Below, in pieces: positions 26,495 through 34,917 of a stretch of DNA of 64,000 bases. The DNA is from Saccharothrix carnea (GTDB lineage Bacteria > Actinomycetota > Actinomycetes > Mycobacteriales > Pseudonocardiaceae). The position numbers were made by a program, and so were the translations under genes. The notes below the pieces were generated by a model. It searched no databases, was not told the origin of the DNA, and worked only from the letters and a program-made list of their open reading frames with translations. Position 1 is the stretch's first letter; each line of letters opens with the position of its first letter. The stretch is from positions 62,001 to 126,000 of the forward strand of contig NZ_PYAX01000005.1 in NCBI RefSeq assembly GCF_003014735.1, written 5' to 3'.

Positions 26495-27427
26495 ATGACG
26501 AAACTGGGAACCAGCGACCTCGACGTGTCGCGCCTGTGCCTGGGTGGCAACGTGTTCGGCTGGACCGCCGACGAGGAGACCTCGTTCGCCGTGCTGGACG
26601 CCTACGCGGCGGCCGGCGGCAACTTCGTGGACACCGCCGACGCGTACTCGGCGTGGGCCGAGGGGCACGTCGGCGGCGAGTCGGAGACGATCATCGGCAG
26701 GTGGCTGCGCCGCCGCGGCGACCGGGACGCGGTCGTGGTCGCGACCAAGGTCGGCATGCTGAGCGGCCTGGACAACCTCAAGGCCGACACGATCGAGCGC
26801 GCCGCCGAGGACTCCCTGCGCCGCCTGGGCGTGGACCACATCGACCTGTACTACGCGCACAAGGACGACCTGGGCACGCCGCAGGAGGAGACGCTGGCCG
26901 CGTTCGACCGCCTGGTCCGCGCCGGCAAGGTCCGGTACGTCGCCGCGTCGAACTACACCGCCGAGCGGCTCACGTCCGCGCTCGCCGTGTCCCAGCGCGA
27001 GGGTTTCGCCGGGTTCGTCGCCCTCCAGCAGGCGTACAACCTGGTGGACCGCTCCTACGAGGGCGAGCTGTCCCGCGCGGTGGCCGACCACGGGCTGGCG
27101 TCCGCGCCGTACTGGGGTCTGGCGAAGGGGTTCCTGACCGGCAAGTACCGGCCAGGCGTGGCGGTGGAGAGCGCGCGGGCCGCCGCCGCGTCGAAGTACC
27201 TCGACGAGCGCGGCCTGCGCGTGCTGGCGGCGTTGGACGAGGTGGCCCTCGGCCACGACACCACCCAGGCGGCGGTCGCCCTGGCGTGGCTGGCCGAGCA
27301 GCCCACGGTGGCCGCGCCGATCGCGTCGGCCCGCACCACCGACCAGCTCGCCGACCTGCTGCCCGCCCTGCACCTGGAGCTGAAGGCGGACGAGGTGGCG
27401 GCGCTGACCACGGCCAGCTCGGTTTAA
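26495..27427 (+). CDS. aldo/keto reductase
   Basis: A 310-residue NADPH-dependent TIM-barrel reductase. The catalytic tetrad is readable: Asp in NFVDTADAYS, Tyr within the same segment, Lys in VVATKVGM and His in YYAHKDD. The C-terminal cofactor part has APIASARTTDQL. It resembles the YghZ/Tas-like soluble oxidoreductases acting on aldehydes and ketones; the physiological substrate cannot be assigned. A palindrome and a short-chain dehydrogenase gene follow at once. Confidence 0.9.
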   Translation: MTKLGTSDLDVSRLCLGGNVFGWTADEETSFAVLDAYAAAGGNFVDTADAYSAWAEGHVGGESETIIGRWLRRRGDRDAVVVATKVGMLSGLDNLKADTIERAAEDSLRRLGVDHIDLYYAHKDDLGTPQEETLAAFDRLVRAGKVRYVAASNYTAERLTSALAVSQREGFAGFVALQQAYNLVDRSYEGELSRAVADHGLASAPYWGLAKGFLTGKYRPGVAVESARAAAASKYLDERGLRVLAALDEVALGHDTTQAAVALAWLAEQPTVAAPIASARTTDQLADLLPALHLELKADEVAALTTASSV

Positions 27428-27438
27428 CTCACCAGTAG

Positions 27439-27453
27439 CTTACTGGCGGTAAG
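27439..27453. promoter_or_regulatory. short palindrome before the SDR gene, possible operator
   Basis: CTTACTGGCGGTAAG has 5-bp inverted arms (CTTAC/GTAAG). It lies 12 bp after the aldo/keto reductase stop and about 45 bp before the SDR start, in the promoter position, and looks like a TetR-type operator. No matching regulator gene is adjacent. Confidence 0.35.
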
Positions 27454-27499
27454 TTGCGTTACGGTGACCTCCCCGGTTGGAGCGGCTGAGGAGGTCACC

Positions 27500-28354
27500 G
27501 TGGACGTTGCGGGCAAGGTTGTCCTGATCACTGGCGCGGCCAGGGGTATCGGCGCCGAGGTGGCGCGGCGGTTGGCCGCGAAGGGCGCGAAGCTCGCCCT
27601 GGTCGGCCTGGAGGGCGACCAGCTGCGGCAGGTGGCCGAGCAGTGCGGCGGCAAGGCGTGGGAGGCCGACGTCACCGACTGGCAGGCGTTGGAGACCGCG
27701 GTGAACGGCGTGGTCGACCACTACGGGGGCATCGACGTGGTGGTGGCCAACGCCGGGATCGCCGCCACCGGGTTCGTCCGGTCGATGGACCCCGCCGCCT
27801 TCGAACGGGTCATCGAGGTCAACCTGCTCGGGGTGTGGCGCACGGTCCGCACGTGCCTGCCGCACCTCGTCGCGAGCCGGGGTTACTGCCTGGTGGTGTC
27901 GTCGCTGGCGGCGATCGTGCACATCCCGGGCAACGCGGCCTACTCCGCCGCGAAGGCGGGCTGCGAGGCGTTCGCGGACAGCCTGCGCGCCGAGGTGCGG
28001 CACCTGGGCGTCGACGTCGGCGTGGCGTACTTCTCGTGGATCTCCACGGACATGGTCAACAGCGCCGACGAGCACCCGGTGTTCGGTCCGATGCGCAGCG
28101 GCATGCCGGGCCTGGCGGGCAAGAAGTACCCGGTGTCGGACGTGGGCAAGGCGGTGGTCCGGGCGATCACCCGGCGGTCGAAGGCCGTGCACGTGCCCGG
28201 CTGGGTCGGCGGCCTGAAGTTCTTCCGCGCGTTCACGCCGAAGGTGGTCGACCGGCAGGCGCCGAAGTCGGTGCCCGCCGCCGACCGCGAGATGGCCGCC
28301 AACGACCTGTCCGGCCTGGTCGGTCCGGGCGGGACGGCCGCCGCCAAGGGCTGA
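27500..28354 (+). CDS. short-chain dehydrogenase/reductase
   Basis: A 284-residue Rossmann-fold oxidoreductase. The cofactor motif LITGAARGIG is near residues 9-18, the NAG strand is VVANAGIA, the catalytic Ser is in VVSSLAAI and the YxxxK pair is in NAAYSAAKAGCEAFADSL. An Asp at ADVTDW fits adenine binding. The GTG at 27500 follows GAGGAGG by six bases and gives a normal N-terminus; the upstream frame start at 27464 lies in leader sequence. The substrate is unknown; some relatives act on lipids or steroids. Confidence 0.88.
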   Translation: MDVAGKVVLITGAARGIGAEVARRLAAKGAKLALVGLEGDQLRQVAEQCGGKAWEADVTDWQALETAVNGVVDHYGGIDVVVANAGIAATGFVRSMDPAAFERVIEVNLLGVWRTVRTCLPHLVASRGYCLVVSSLAAIVHIPGNAAYSAAKAGCEAFADSLRAEVRHLGVDVGVAYFSWISTDMVNSADEHPVFGPMRSGMPGLAGKKYPVSDVGKAVVRAITRRSKAVHVPGWVGGLKFFRAFTPKVVDRQAPKSVPAADREMAANDLSGLVGPGGTAAAKG

Positions 28355-28358
28355 GGCC

Positions 28359-28637
28359 CTACAGCCAGGTGCCCATCAACGCCTGCCACTCGTGCACGCG
28401 CGTCTCCTTCACGACACCGGCGGGCGTGTACGGGTCGGCGGCGAGGACCTCGCGCAGCTCGGCCTCGTCGGCGACCTCGTAGACCAGCAGGGCGCCGGAC
28501 TGGTCGGTGTAGGGGCCGGACACGAGCAGCACACCCCGTTCCACCAGCGTCGCCAGGTACTCGCGGTGCGCGGGCCGGACCGCCAGCCGCTCGTCCTGGT
28601 TCTCCCCGAACACCAACTCGACCGCGAACCGTGCCAT
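28359..28637 (-). CDS. YciI family protein
   Basis: A 92-residue dimeric alpha/beta barrel protein. It shows RPAHREYLATLVERGVLLVSGPY, the His-containing YciI core, then GALLVYEVADEAELREVLAADPY and a C-terminal EWQALMG segment. YciI-like proteins may be small cytosolic enzymes; their reaction is generally unknown. ATG at 28637 has GGAGGTG 8 bases upstream. It is divergent from the sigma factor gene, with 66 bp between, and convergent with the SDR gene 4 bp away. Confidence 0.88.
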   Translation of the reverse strand: MARFAVELVFGENQDERLAVRPAHREYLATLVERGVLLVSGPYTDQSGALLVYEVADEAELREVLAADPYTPAGVVKETRVHEWQALMGTWL

Positions 28638-28703
28638 GGAAAGCCCACCTCCGTTGTGCAGCGCCGCGCCGAAGCTACCCGGTGAGGAGGTAACGTCTTT
28701 TCC

Positions 28704-29282
28704 GTGGTCGGTCCCGATCGGAACAGCGGCGGCATCGCGCGTGTGCAGGACACGCTGACGAACCTGCGGATCCAGGACGGCGCGGCACCGGCCCCCACCG
28801 GCCCGCTGACCCTGGAGGACCTGTACCGCCAGCACCGGATGCGGCTGGTCCGGCTGGCGCTGCTGCTGGTCGACGAGCCCGCCACGGCCGAGGACGTGGT
28901 CCAGGAGGCGTTCACCGGCCTGCACCGCAACTGGTCCAACCTGCGTGACGCGCAGGCGGCCGTCGGCTACCTGCGGACGGCCGTCGTCAACGGTTCGCGC
29001 AGCGTGCTGCGCCGCCGCAAGACCGCCCGCGACTACACCCCGCCGCATGTGGCGAACGCCCGTTCGGCGGAGAGCCTCGCCATGCTCACCGCCGAGCACC
29101 AGGCGGTCGTCCGGGCCCTGTCCCAGCTGCCGCCCCGGCAGCGCGAGGTGCTCGTGCTGCGGTACTACGGCGACCTGTCGGAAGCCGAGATCGCCGAGGC
29201 CACCGGCATCAGCAAGGGCACGGTGAAGAGCACCGCGAGCCGTGCGCTGGACGCCCTGCAGAAGATCATGGCCGGCAACTAG
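28704..29282 (+). CDS. ECF-type RNA polymerase sigma factor (SigE family)
   Basis: A 192-residue sigma-70 family protein. Region 2 is seen as LEDLYRQHRMRLVRLALLLVDEPATAEDVVQEAF, and region 4 as LSQLPPRQREVLVLRYYGDLSEAEIAEATGISKGTVKSTASRALDAL, the helix-turn-helix that binds the -35 box. The 25-residue N-terminal extension is unusual; the true start could be the GTG at 28741. No anti-sigma gene adjoins it, so its control is unclear, as for many SigE/SigM-like actinobacterial ECFs. Confidence 0.9.
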   Translation: MVGPDRNSGGIARVQDTLTNLRIQDGAAPAPTGPLTLEDLYRQHRMRLVRLALLLVDEPATAEDVVQEAFTGLHRNWSNLRDAQAAVGYLRTAVVNGSRSVLRRRKTARDYTPPHVANARSAESLAMLTAEHQAVVRALSQLPPRQREVLVLRYYGDLSEAEIAEATGISKGTVKSTASRALDALQKIMAGN

Positions 29283-29413
29283 GCCTCCTGTCCTGTCAGC
29301 CGGGAGTGGTCGTCCACGGCGTAGTGCGGATAGGAGTGGCCGAGGTTGAGCCGGCCGTGGACCTTGCGCGGCCGGGTCGGGTCGCGGTGGGCGGAGTCCT
29401 ACCACACGACGAA

Positions 29414-29506
29414 GCTCCGCAGGGGTCCCCGCCCAGGGGATCCCTGTTCTTGATCCTGCCACCACGCACCGACAGAACCGGCCCGTCGAGCGCGACCTGT
29501 GGACAA
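29414..29506 (-). repeat. dispersed hairpin element, copy 2
   Basis: Read on the minus strand: TTGTCCACAGG (29496-29506), 19 bases, then CTGTCGG, a GGCAGGATCAAGAACA segment, the stem AGGGATCCCC/GGGGACCCCT (hairpin 29421-29445) and GCGGAGC. It is most similar to copy 4 at 45369-45482, with long identical runs in the stem and flanks. Confidence 0.75.
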
Positions 29507-29559
29507 CTCGCGACGGCCCACGAAGGGCTCCCGGCCGCACCGGACTGAGCCAATCGGAC

Positions 29560-29576
29560 ACTTGGTATAGACCAAT
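29560..29576 (+). promoter_or_regulatory. DasR-like operator (dre site) upstream of nagK-nagA
   Basis: ACTTGGTATAGACCAAT closely matches the remembered DasR consensus built on TGGTCTAGACCA: arms TTGGT and ACCAA around ATAG. It lies about 30 bp before the nagK start. DasR is the GntR-type repressor released by glucosamine-6-phosphate in actinomycetes, so amino-sugar control of the operon is predicted. Confidence 0.75.
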
Positions 29577-29605
29577 GGCGGTCGGATGCCGCAGTATCGA
29601 CCCTC

Positions 29606-30511
29606 GTGGCGCGCACAAGACACGTGATAGCCGTCGACGTCGGCGGGACCGGGATGAAGGCCGCGCTGGTCGCGGGCAGCCCCGGAGGGGTGCGAGCGGT
29701 GGCCCAGCGGCGCCGGACGACCCGGCCCGGCGGTGACGCGGTGGTCGAGGACGTGGCCTCGCTGGTCGACGAACTGCGCGCCGCCTCCGAGCACCCGGTC
29801 GAGGCGGTCGGGCTGGTCGTGCCGGGCATCGTGGACGAGGCGACCGGCACCGGCGTCTACTCGGCCAACCTCGGCTGGGACGACTACCCGTTCCGCACCG
29901 AGATCGCGGCGGCCACCGGACTGCCCGCCGCGTTCGGCCACGACGTGCGCGCCGGTGGCCTGGCCGAACTCCGCCAGGGCAACGCCCGCGACCTCACCAG
30001 CGCGGTGATCATGCCGATCGGCACCGGCATCGCCGCCGCCCTCGTCCTGGACGGCCGGGTGTCGTCCGCCCCGGGCGAGATCGGGCACGTGGACGTCGGC
30101 CACGGCGACCCGTGCGGTTGCGGCCAGACGGGTTGCGTCGAGGCGCGGGCGAGCAGTGCCGCGATCGCCCGCCGCTACGTGCAGCGGACGAACCGCCAGG
30201 TCAACGGCGCGGCCGACGTGGCGAGACTGCTCACGGAGGGTGACGCCGACGCGGCGGCGGTGTGGCGGGAGGCCGTCGACGCGCTCGCCAAGGGCATCCT
30301 GCTGATAGCCGCACTGCTGGGACCGCAGGCCGTGGTGCTGGGGGGTGGCCTGGCGCTGGCGGGTCCGAAGCTGACGGATCCGCTGGGCGGACGGCTGGAC
30401 GAGCTGATCGCGTTCCACCGACGCCCGGAACTGCGGCTGGCGGCGTTGGGCGACGAGGCCGGGTGCCTCGGGGCCGCGCTGCTGGCCATCGACATGCTGG
30501 AGGACAGATGA
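29606..30511 (+). CDS. nagK: ROK-family kinase, probable N-acetylglucosamine kinase
   Basis: A 301-residue ROK sugar kinase. The ATP-binding start VIAVDVGGTGMKAAL, the second phosphate motif in MPIGTGIAAALVLDG, the GEIGHVDV segment with substrate-contacting residues, and the ROK zinc signature CGCGQTGCVEARAS are complete. There is no N-terminal DNA-binding domain, so it is an enzyme rather than a regulator. Cotranscription with nagA (ATGA overlap) and a DasR-like operator point to phosphorylation of free N-acetylglucosamine from chitin or wall turnover. Glucose kinase is the main alternative on sequence alone. Confidence 0.85.
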   Translation: MARTRHVIAVDVGGTGMKAALVAGSPGGVRAVAQRRRTTRPGGDAVVEDVASLVDELRAASEHPVEAVGLVVPGIVDEATGTGVYSANLGWDDYPFRTEIAAATGLPAAFGHDVRAGGLAELRQGNARDLTSAVIMPIGTGIAAALVLDGRVSSAPGEIGHVDVGHGDPCGCGQTGCVEARASSAAIARRYVQRTNRQVNGAADVARLLTEGDADAAAVWREAVDALAKGILLIAALLGPQAVVLGGGLALAGPKLTDPLGGRLDELIAFHRRPELRLAALGDEAGCLGAALLAIDMLEDR

Positions 30512-31665
30512 GCACGTGGGGTGGACCCGTGGACGTGACCCTGACCGGTGGTCGGGTCGTCACGCCGGACGGGGTGCTCGAACAGGGGTGGGTGGCGGTG
30601 CGGGACGGCCTCATCGCGGCTGTCGGCCGGGGGGCGCCACCAGACGGGCCGACGACGGACGTGGCCGGCGGCTGGCTGGTGCCGGGCTTCGTCGACATCC
30701 ACTGCCACGGCGGCGGTGGCGAGGCGTTCACCAGCGCCGACCCGGCCCGGGTGCTCAAGGCGGCGAACGCGCACCGCAGGCACGGCACCACCACGCTGCT
30801 GGCCAGCCTGGTGTCGCGGCCGATCCCGGAGCTGGCCGACCAGGTCAAGGCGCTGACCGAGCTGGTGCGGGACGACGTGCTCGCGGGCATCCACCTGGAG
30901 GGCCCGTTCCTGTCCGCCGCGCGGTGCGGCGCGCACGACCCGGCCATCCTCTGCCCGCCCGACCGCGCGTCGATCGACAAGCTGCTGGACGCGGGCGGCG
31001 GCGCGGTGCGCATGATCACCGTGGCGCCCGAGCTGGAGCACGGCGTGGACGCGGTGCGCCACCTCGTCGACAACGATGTCCTGGCCGCGATCGGCCACAC
31101 CGACGCGACCGAGGCGCAGATCCGCCCGGCGGTCGAGGCGGGCGCGACGGTCGCCACGCACCTGTTCAACGGGATGCGGCCCCTGCACCACCGCGAGCCG
31201 GGCCCGATCGGCGCGCTGCTGGACGACGAGCGCGTCACCGTCGAGCTGATCTGCGACCTGGTGCACCTGCACCCGACCGCCGTCCGCCTCGCCGCGCGGC
31301 ACGCGGGCACGGGCCGGACCGTGCTGGTCACCGACGCGATCGCGGCGGCGGGCGTCGGCGACGGCGTCTACGACGTGGGCGGCCTCGAGGTGCGGGTGGT
31401 GGACGGTGTGCCGACCCTCGCCGGCGGCGCGTCCCTGGCGGGCAGCACGCTGACGATGGACGCCGCGTTCCGCAACGCGGTGCAGTCGTGCGGCCTGACC
31501 GTCGAGGAGGCCGTGCACGCCACCTCGACCCGTCCCGCCCGGCTGCTCGGGCTCCAGGACCGCACGGGTGAGCTGCGCGCCGGTCTGGCGGCCGACGTCG
31601 TGGTGCTGGACTCGGAGCTGCGACCGCGCAGGGTGATGAGCCGGGGGGCCTGGGTGAAAGACTGA
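30508..31665 (+). CDS. nagA: N-acetylglucosamine-6-phosphate deacetylase
   Basis: A 385-residue amidohydrolase converting GlcNAc-6-phosphate to glucosamine-6-phosphate and acetate. It carries PGFVDIHCHGGGGEAF, HLEGPFLSAARCGAHDP with the metal-binding Glu, GHTDAT, THLFNGMRPLHHREPG, ICDLVHLHP and the catalytic Asp in VLVTDAIAAAG. The ATG at 30508 overlaps the nagK stop (ATGA). Its product is the effector that inactivates DasR in Streptomyces, closing a regulatory loop with the site upstream of nagK. nagB is not in the window. Confidence 0.95.
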   Translation: MSTWGGPVDVTLTGGRVVTPDGVLEQGWVAVRDGLIAAVGRGAPPDGPTTDVAGGWLVPGFVDIHCHGGGGEAFTSADPARVLKAANAHRRHGTTTLLASLVSRPIPELADQVKALTELVRDDVLAGIHLEGPFLSAARCGAHDPAILCPPDRASIDKLLDAGGGAVRMITVAPELEHGVDAVRHLVDNDVLAAIGHTDATEAQIRPAVEAGATVATHLFNGMRPLHHREPGPIGALLDDERVTVELICDLVHLHPTAVRLAARHAGTGRTVLVTDAIAAAGVGDGVYDVGGLEVRVVDGVPTLAGGASLAGSTLTMDAAFRNAVQSCGLTVEEAVHATSTRPARLLGLQDRTGELRAGLAADVVVLDSELRPRRVMSRGAWVKD

Positions 31666-31669
31666 GCCC

Positions 31670-31855
31670 GTGCCCGAAGACCACGAGAAGCTGGTGGCCG
31701 ACGCGTTGCGCGCTCAGGCCACCAGCTCCGGTGCGCACCCGGCCGTCCGGGTGCGTCCGCCCCGCCCCTCGTTGGGGGCCGGGTGGGTGCTGCTGCTCGC
31801 CGTGCTGCTCGGGTTGGCCGCGGGCACGGTCGTGGCGGTCATGACGCTCAGGTAG
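31670..31855 (+). CDS. small single-pass membrane protein
   Basis: A 61-residue protein starting with GTG 4 bp after nagA. A hydrophilic N-terminal half (MPEDHEKLVADALRAQATSS, VRVRPPRP) precedes one C-terminal helix (WVLLLAVLLGLAAGTVVAVM), so it would be tail-anchored with the body in the cytoplasm. It may be cotranscribed with nagA and the DedA gene. No family is recognised. Confidence 0.6.
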   Translation: MPEDHEKLVADALRAQATSSGAHPAVRVRPPRPSLGAGWVLLLAVLLGLAAGTVVAVMTLR

Positions 31856-31865
31856 TGCCTGTACC

Positions 31866-32618
31866 GTGGTCGCCGTGACGGTCGCGCTCACCTCTTCCAC
31901 GGTTGCCCTTGGTCCCGATTGGCTCGACCCGCAAATCCTGCTCCAAGGACTCGGGCCGTACATGCTGGTCGGGCTGTGCTTCATCGTCTTCGCGGAGTGC
32001 GGCCTGCTGGTGGGGTTCTTCCTGCCCGGCGACTCGTTGCTGTTCACCGCGGGCCTGTTCGTGGCCTCGGGGCTGCTGGACTACCCGCTGTGGCTGGTGT
32101 GCCTGCTGCTGACGGCGTGCGCGCTCGCGGGCAACGTGGTCGGTTACTGGATCGGCCACCGGGCCGGACCGGCGCTGTTCAACAAGCCCGAGTCGAAGAT
32201 CTTCAAGAAGGAGTACGTCGACAAGACGCACGAGTTCTTCGACAAGTACGGCGCGCGCGCGATCGTGATGGCCCGGTTCGTGCCGATCGTGCGGACGTTC
32301 ATCACCGCCATGGCGGGCGTGGGCCGGATGGACCCGCGCAAGTACTTCACGTACTCGCTGATCGGCGGCATCGCGTGGGCCGCGGGCCTGACGGTGCTGG
32401 GCTACTTCCTCGGCCAGATCCAGTTCGTGCGCGACAACCTCGAGATGATCCTGATCCTGATCGTGCTGATCTCGGTCGTCCCGATCATCATCGAGGTCAT
32501 CAAGGCGCGGCGGGAGAAGAAGTCGCTGCTCGCGCAGGAGGCGGCCGACATCACCGAGGTCATCGACCTGGTGGACGACCGGCTGGACGAGACCCAGCAG
32601 ATCCGCCGCGTCGACTGA
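31866..32618 (+). CDS. DedA-family membrane protein
   Basis: A 250-residue polytopic protein of the DedA (VTT/SNARE-associated) family. Characteristic elements are the first amphipathic re-entrant segment with FAECGLLVGFFLPGDSLLF, GYWIGHRAGPALF, the basic motif ARFVPIVRTFITAMAGVGRM, and YSLIGGIAWAAG. DedA proteins help with undecaprenyl-phosphate or phospholipid flipping and membrane homeostasis. The C-terminal 40 residues are acidic and cytoplasmic. The GTG at 31866 lacks a strong ribosome site. A second DedA gene lies 1.6 kb away, beyond an oppositely oriented oxidase gene. Confidence 0.9.
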   Translation: MVAVTVALTSSTVALGPDWLDPQILLQGLGPYMLVGLCFIVFAECGLLVGFFLPGDSLLFTAGLFVASGLLDYPLWLVCLLLTACALAGNVVGYWIGHRAGPALFNKPESKIFKKEYVDKTHEFFDKYGARAIVMARFVPIVRTFITAMAGVGRMDPRKYFTYSLIGGIAWAAGLTVLGYFLGQIQFVRDNLEMILILIVLISVVPIIIEVIKARREKKSLLAQEAADITEVIDLVDDRLDETQQIRRVD

Positions 32619-32678
32619 GCCACCTCCGACGTCGCTCGCCGGACCGGACACCGAGCTCTCCGGCCGAGCCACCCGCGA

Positions 32679-32729
32679 GGTCGCGTCGGTCGTCCGGGCG
32701 ACCGAGCCCGCCGTCTGCGGAGCAGCGGC
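32679..32729. repeat. dispersed palindromic element B, copy 2
   Basis: GCGAGGTCGCGTCGGTCGT, then GGGCGACCGAGC and the core CCGCCGTCTGCGGAGCAGCGG. Both the outer and core parts recur at 61568-61689, where the middle is longer. It lies between the convergent DedA and FAD oxidase genes. Confidence 0.65.
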
Positions 32730-32731
32730 GA

Positions 32732-34105
32732 TCAGACACTGAACATCGAGCCCGGGTTGAACAGGTTCTCCGGGTCCAGCGCGCGCTTGATCCCGCGGTG
32801 GACGCGCAGGCCGATCGGCCCGATCTCGCGGGCCAGCCACTCGCGCTTGATCTTGCCGACGCCGTGCTCGCCGGTGATCGTGCCGCCGAGGTCCAGCCCC
32901 AGGGCCAGGATCTCGTCGAACGCCCGCCGCGCCCGCGCGAACTCGTCCGCCGACGCCGGGTCGTAGACGATCGTGGGGTGCATGTTGCCGTCGCCGGCGT
33001 GCCCGACCACGGCGATCCGCAGCCCCACCGACCCGCTGATCCGCTCGCACCCGGCGATCAGGTCGGCGATCCTCGTCCGCGGCACGCACACGTCGTCGGT
33101 CAGCCACGCGCCGTAGACCTCCAGCGCGGTCAGCACGGCCCGCCGCGCGGTCAGCAGGTCACGTCCCTCGCCGAGGTCCTCGGTCGCGTAGACGAGCTCC
33201 GCGCCCGCCGCCACGCACGCCTGCTCGATCGCGGCGAGCTCGTGCCGCCCCGCCTCGCCGCCCGAGTCGGACTGGCACAGCAGCAGCGCCGCGTCGGCGT
33301 TCAGGTCGGTCTTCAGGTACTGCTCGACGGCCCGGATGGACGTGCGGTCCATGATCTCCATCAGCGACGGCACGATGCCCTCGGTCACCACCCGGCTCAC
33401 CGCCGCGCCCGCGTCCGCCGTGCTGTTGAACGCGGCCACCAGCGTCGCCGGCGCCTGCGGCAGCGGGCGCAGCGCCAGGGTCGCCCTGGTGATCACGCCG
33501 AGCGTGCCCTCGCTGCCGATGAACAGCTTGGTCAGGTCGTACCCGGCCACGCCCTTGACGGTCCGCCGCCCGGTGCGCAGCAGTTCGCCGTCTGCCAGCA
33601 CCACGTCCAGCCCGAGCACGGAGTCGGTGGTCACGCCGTACTTCACGCAGCACAGCCCGCCCGCGTTGGTGGACAGGTTGCCGCCGATCGTGCACCAGTC
33701 GTAGCTGGAGGGGTCGGGTGGGTAGAACAGCCCGTGCTTCTCCACCGCGCCGCGCAGGTCGAGGTTCACCACGCCGGGTTCGACCACGGCCAGCCGGTTG
33801 TCCGGGTCGATCTCCACGATGGCGTTCATCTTCGTGGTGACCAACACCACACACCCGTCGACGGCGTTCGCCGCACCGGACAGCCCGCTGCCCGCACCGC
33901 GCGGCACGATCGGCGTCCGCGCCGCCGCACAAGCCCTCACCACCGCCTGCACCTGTTCCGCGGACGTCGGCAGCACGACCGCCAGCGGCTGCCCGTAGGG
34001 CGCCAGCGGCATCATGTCGCGCTGATAGCTCGCGGTGACGTCGACGTCGGTCAGCACCGCGTCGGCGCCGACAGCGGAGCGGAGTTCGGCTAGCAGCGAC
34101 TGCAT
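32732..34105 (-). CDS. FAD-linked oxidase (GlcD/D-lactate dehydrogenase-like)
   Basis: A 457-residue flavoprotein of the VAO/PCMH family. The FAD-binding N-terminal part has TPIVPRGAGSGLSGAANAV, DWCTIGGNLSTNAGGLCCVKYG and FIGSEGTLGVITRATLAL. The C-terminal cap ends with GHAGDGNMHPTIV and ITGEHGVGKIKREWL, the latter typical of glycolate oxidase GlcD and D-2-hydroxyacid dehydrogenases. It probably oxidises a 2-hydroxy acid such as glycolate or D-lactate, passing electrons onward. GlcE and GlcF partners are not adjacent. The ATG at 34105 abuts GGAGGG. Confidence 0.9.
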   Translation of the reverse strand: MQSLLAELRSAVGADAVLTDVDVTASYQRDMMPLAPYGQPLAVVLPTSAEQVQAVVRACAAARTPIVPRGAGSGLSGAANAVDGCVVLVTTKMNAIVEIDPDNRLAVVEPGVVNLDLRGAVEKHGLFYPPDPSSYDWCTIGGNLSTNAGGLCCVKYGVTTDSVLGLDVVLADGELLRTGRRTVKGVAGYDLTKLFIGSEGTLGVITRATLALRPLPQAPATLVAAFNSTADAGAAVSRVVTEGIVPSLMEIMDRTSIRAVEQYLKTDLNADAALLLCQSDSGGEAGRHELAAIEQACVAAGAELVYATEDLGEGRDLLTARRAVLTALEVYGAWLTDDVCVPRTRIADLIAGCERISGSVGLRIAVVGHAGDGNMHPTIVYDPASADEFARARRAFDEILALGLDLGGTITGEHGVGKIKREWLAREIGPIGLRVHRGIKRALDPENLFNPGSMFSV

Positions 34106-34244
34106 CCCTCCACGCTAGCCCGCGTGACGCCGATCACTCCAGCCCGTGTTCGGGCCCGCACTCACCGCAGTGACGCCGAGGCTTCGGCAAGGCGTTATCC
34201 CCATGTCGCCCAGCCGACCCCCTGCTCCCACGTAGGCTGCGTTC

Positions 34245-34913
34245 GTGGTGTTGTCCGCATCGTCCGAGGCTGTCGCATTCGTTCAGCTCGATTCCGCAGG
34301 CCCGTTGGCCGTGTGGCTGATCACGCTGAGCTTCATCTTTTTCGAGTGCGCCTTCATCTTCGGCCTGTTCCTGCCCGGCGACTCGCTGCTGTTCGCCGCC
34401 GGTGTGGTGCTCGCGTCCCACGACGCCGAGCTGTCCGCCTGGCTGCTCTCGGGGGTCGCGCTCGCCGTGGCCGTCGTGGGCAACCAGATCGGCTACTACA
34501 TCGGCAGGCACACCGGCACGCGTCTGCTCGCCCGCCGCGGCGGCAAGGTCCTCAACAAGGAGAACCTCGCCAAGGCCCGCGACTTCCTCGACCGCCGGGG
34601 CTTCTGGGCGATCGTGCTGGCCCGCTGGATCCCGTGGGTCCGCACGCTGGCGCCGATGATCGCGGGCGCGGCGCGGATGGACCCGAAGCGGTTCATGCTC
34701 GCCACGACGATCGGCGCGATCGCGTGGGTGCCGACGCTGGTGCTGGCCGGCTACTACGGCGCGGGGCTGCTGACCGCGGTGCCGTGGCTGGAGACGGTCG
34801 CGGTGATCGTCAGCATCGCGTTCTTCGTCGGCGGCACGGCCTACGGCCTCTACCGGTACCGGCAGGAGATGAAGAAGCCGGTGGACGAAGAGGTGACCAC
34901 GACGGCGTCCTGA
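34245..34913 (+). CDS. DedA-family membrane protein, second paralogue
   Basis: A 222-residue DedA protein. The family features are FIFFECAFIFGLFLPGDSLLF, NQIGYYIGRHTGTRLLARRGG, the basic LARWIPWVRTLAPMIAGAARM and TIGAIAWVPTLVLAGYYGA. It is distinct from the paralogue ending at 32618 in both termini. The GTG at 34245 was taken as start; a longer frame in another register carries no family sequence. The hydrophilic tail (YRQEMKKPVDEEVTT) is cytoplasmic. It is convergent with the P-loop kinase gene, 4 bp away. Confidence 0.9.
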   Translation: MVLSASSEAVAFVQLDSAGPLAVWLITLSFIFFECAFIFGLFLPGDSLLFAAGVVLASHDAELSAWLLSGVALAVAVVGNQIGYYIGRHTGTRLLARRGGKVLNKENLAKARDFLDRRGFWAIVLARWIPWVRTLAPMIAGAARMDPKRFMLATTIGAIAWVPTLVLAGYYGAGLLTAVPWLETVAVIVSIAFFVGGTAYGLYRYRQEMKKPVDEEVTTTAS

Positions 34914-34917
34914 CGCG

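Larger units (their letters stand above)
29283..29605. other. 323-bp intergenic region with repeat element and dre site
   Basis: Between the sigma factor and nagK genes. It holds hairpin element copy 2, a TTGTCCACA-type box, and a DasR-like operator close to the nagK start. The first 120 bp have no recognised feature. Open frames crossing it show no family-like sequence. Confidence 0.6.
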
